A DNA stretch of 64,000 nucleotides. Source: Streptomyces sp. NBC_01341. Its GTDB lineage: Bacteria; Actinomycetota; Actinomycetes; Streptomycetales; Streptomycetaceae. The position numbers and the translations under genes were made by a program. The notes below the pieces were generated by a model. That model was not told the DNA's origin and did not search any database. It saw only the letters and a program-made list of their open reading frames with translations. The DNA is taken from positions 2,046,001-2,110,000 of the forward strand of contig NZ_CP108364.1 in the NCBI RefSeq assembly GCF_035946055.1. The letters are read 5' to 3'. Below, piece by piece: positions 63,466 to 64,000 of this stretch. Within the stretch, counting starts at the first letter, position 1; every line of letters starts with the position of its first letter.

Positions 63466-64000
63466 ATCCACTCCTCACTCCGTGCCACCGCCCGCGTCCG
63501 ATCCGGCGCAGGCCCACCACTCCCATAACGAGCGGGAGTTCCGCAGGGGTCGGGAGCAGGACCATTCCGTTGCGATCCTGGGAGGACAGACTATTCGACG
63601 GGCTCGGCCCCGCAGTCGTCCTGGCGCGCCCGTCGGGGACCGACGCGTACGTCCCGGGCTCCTCCAGCCTGCGCCAGTGACCGAACGGCCAGGCGATCAC
63701 GACGGCCCTGCCCACGACCTGGTCCTGTGAGACCGTGCCGTTTCCGGGCTTGTCGAGGTGGAAGCGCGAGTCCGCGGAGTTGGACCGATGGTCGCCCATC
63801 ACGAAGATCCGGCCCTGCGGAACCTTTACCTCGAATTTGAGAGTGGAGGGCACATCACCGGGGTTCAGGTAGGGCTCGTCGAGCGCCACGCCGTTGACCG
63901 TGATCCTGCCGTCGGTACCGCAGCACTTCACGGTGTCGCCCCCGACGGCGACCACGCGCTTGATCAGATCCTGTTCGTCCTCGGAGGGCAGCAGCCCGAT
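63374..64000 (-). CDS. sipX: Type I signal peptidase (SipX-like), 3' part
   Basis: The gene runs off the right edge; about 208 residues are visible. They include the catalytic Lys region DLIKRVVAVGGDTVKCCG and box E in GDHRSNSADSRFHLD. A weak hydrophobic stretch (PLVMGVVGLRRI) stands in the C-terminal part. The last ~60 residues are basic and unlike a folded domain, and their coding sequence overlaps the start of sipY by 92 nt. This is the third of a tandem set; a fourth is expected beyond the edge. Confidence 0.85.
   Translation of the reverse strand: MGLLPSEDEQDLIKRVVAVGGDTVKCCGTDGRITVNGVALDEPYLNPGDVPSTLKFEVKVPQGRIFVMGDHRSNSADSRFHLDKPGNGTVSQDQVVGRAVVIAWPFGHWRRLEEPGTYASVPDGRARTTAGPSPSNSLSSQDRNGMVLLPTPAELPLVMGVVGLRRIGRGRWHGVRSGCGGFGGRRTIRTRRTRGPAFWRGSSGGCGQ

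Overview
The window is a high-GC actinobacterial chromosome segment, almost certainly from a Streptomyces. The evidence is the very high G+C with G/C-ending codons, the sporulation sigma factor WhiG, an array of adjacent type I signal peptidase genes, a DUF6233 protein, a DUF574-type methyltransferase, and a gene order that (from memory) runs parallel to the S. coelicolor region between the sip genes and proS. Most genes are on the minus strand. I found no tRNA, rRNA, CRISPR array, insertion sequence or phage gene.

Layout. 1-8 kb: end of an APH(6)-like pseudokinase, then proS, two GNAT genes, and the conserved dxr-rseP-ispG isoprenoid/intramembrane-protease cluster. 8-11.5 kb: a lipoprotein, a nucleotidyltransferase-fold protein and a long acyl-CoA dehydrogenase. 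11.7-19 kb: a GABA block with an aldehyde dehydrogenase, a PucR-type regulator, a TraG/VirD4-like membrane ATPase and divergent gabT. 19-22.4 kb: a PAP2 phosphatase, a GH18 chitinase whose promoter carries a DasR-type operator, and a small conserved unknown. 22.5-29.7 kb: a tight six-gene polyamine operon (aldehyde dehydrogenase, PotD, PotA, PotB, PotC, FAD amine oxidase). 29.8-34.8 kb: single genes, including a NADAR protein, a DUF4190 protein, a probable aminodeoxyfutalosine deaminase (menaquinone), a GDPD phosphodiesterase, a DUF574 methyltransferase and a decayed stretch. 34.9-39.8 kb: a second polyamine module with PotD2, a second aldehyde dehydrogenase, and a divergent Lrp/AsnC regulator with a class III aminotransferase. 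40-43.6 kb: an ABC exporter pair with an abnormal ATPase signature, a LOG-family protein and an SRPBCC protein. 43.7-47.7 kb: a thiamine ABC transporter preceded by a TPP riboswitch. 47.8-54.2 kb: rlmN, a DUF6233 gene and the classic rpsB-tsf-pyrH-frr-cdsA translation/lipid cluster. 54.4-56.7 kb: an M23 peptidase, a TetR regulator and whiG. 56.7-57.6 kb: a gene-free stretch with a fragment resembling the end of dprA. 57.6-64 kb: dprA, yifB/comM, yraN, DUF2469, a NUDIX gene and three signal peptidase genes (the last cut by the window end).

How the genes fit together. The 11.7-39.8 kb part can be read as a polyamine and GABA utilisation region. PotABCD would import putrescine or spermidine, the FAD oxidase and the aminotransferase would deaminate it, two aldehyde dehydrogenases would give GABA (free or gamma-glutamylated), and GabT plus the third aldehyde dehydrogenase would carry GABA to succinate. 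The Lrp/AsnC and PucR proteins are the obvious local regulators. The gamma-glutamylpolyamine synthetase and hydrolase that this route would need are not in the window. The remaining genes are mostly core housekeeping. The most unusual signals are the degenerate pseudokinase beside proS, the abnormal ABC signature at 40 kb, the codon-usage island in ispG, the dprA-like fragment beside whiG, and the duplicated aldehyde dehydrogenase/PotD module.
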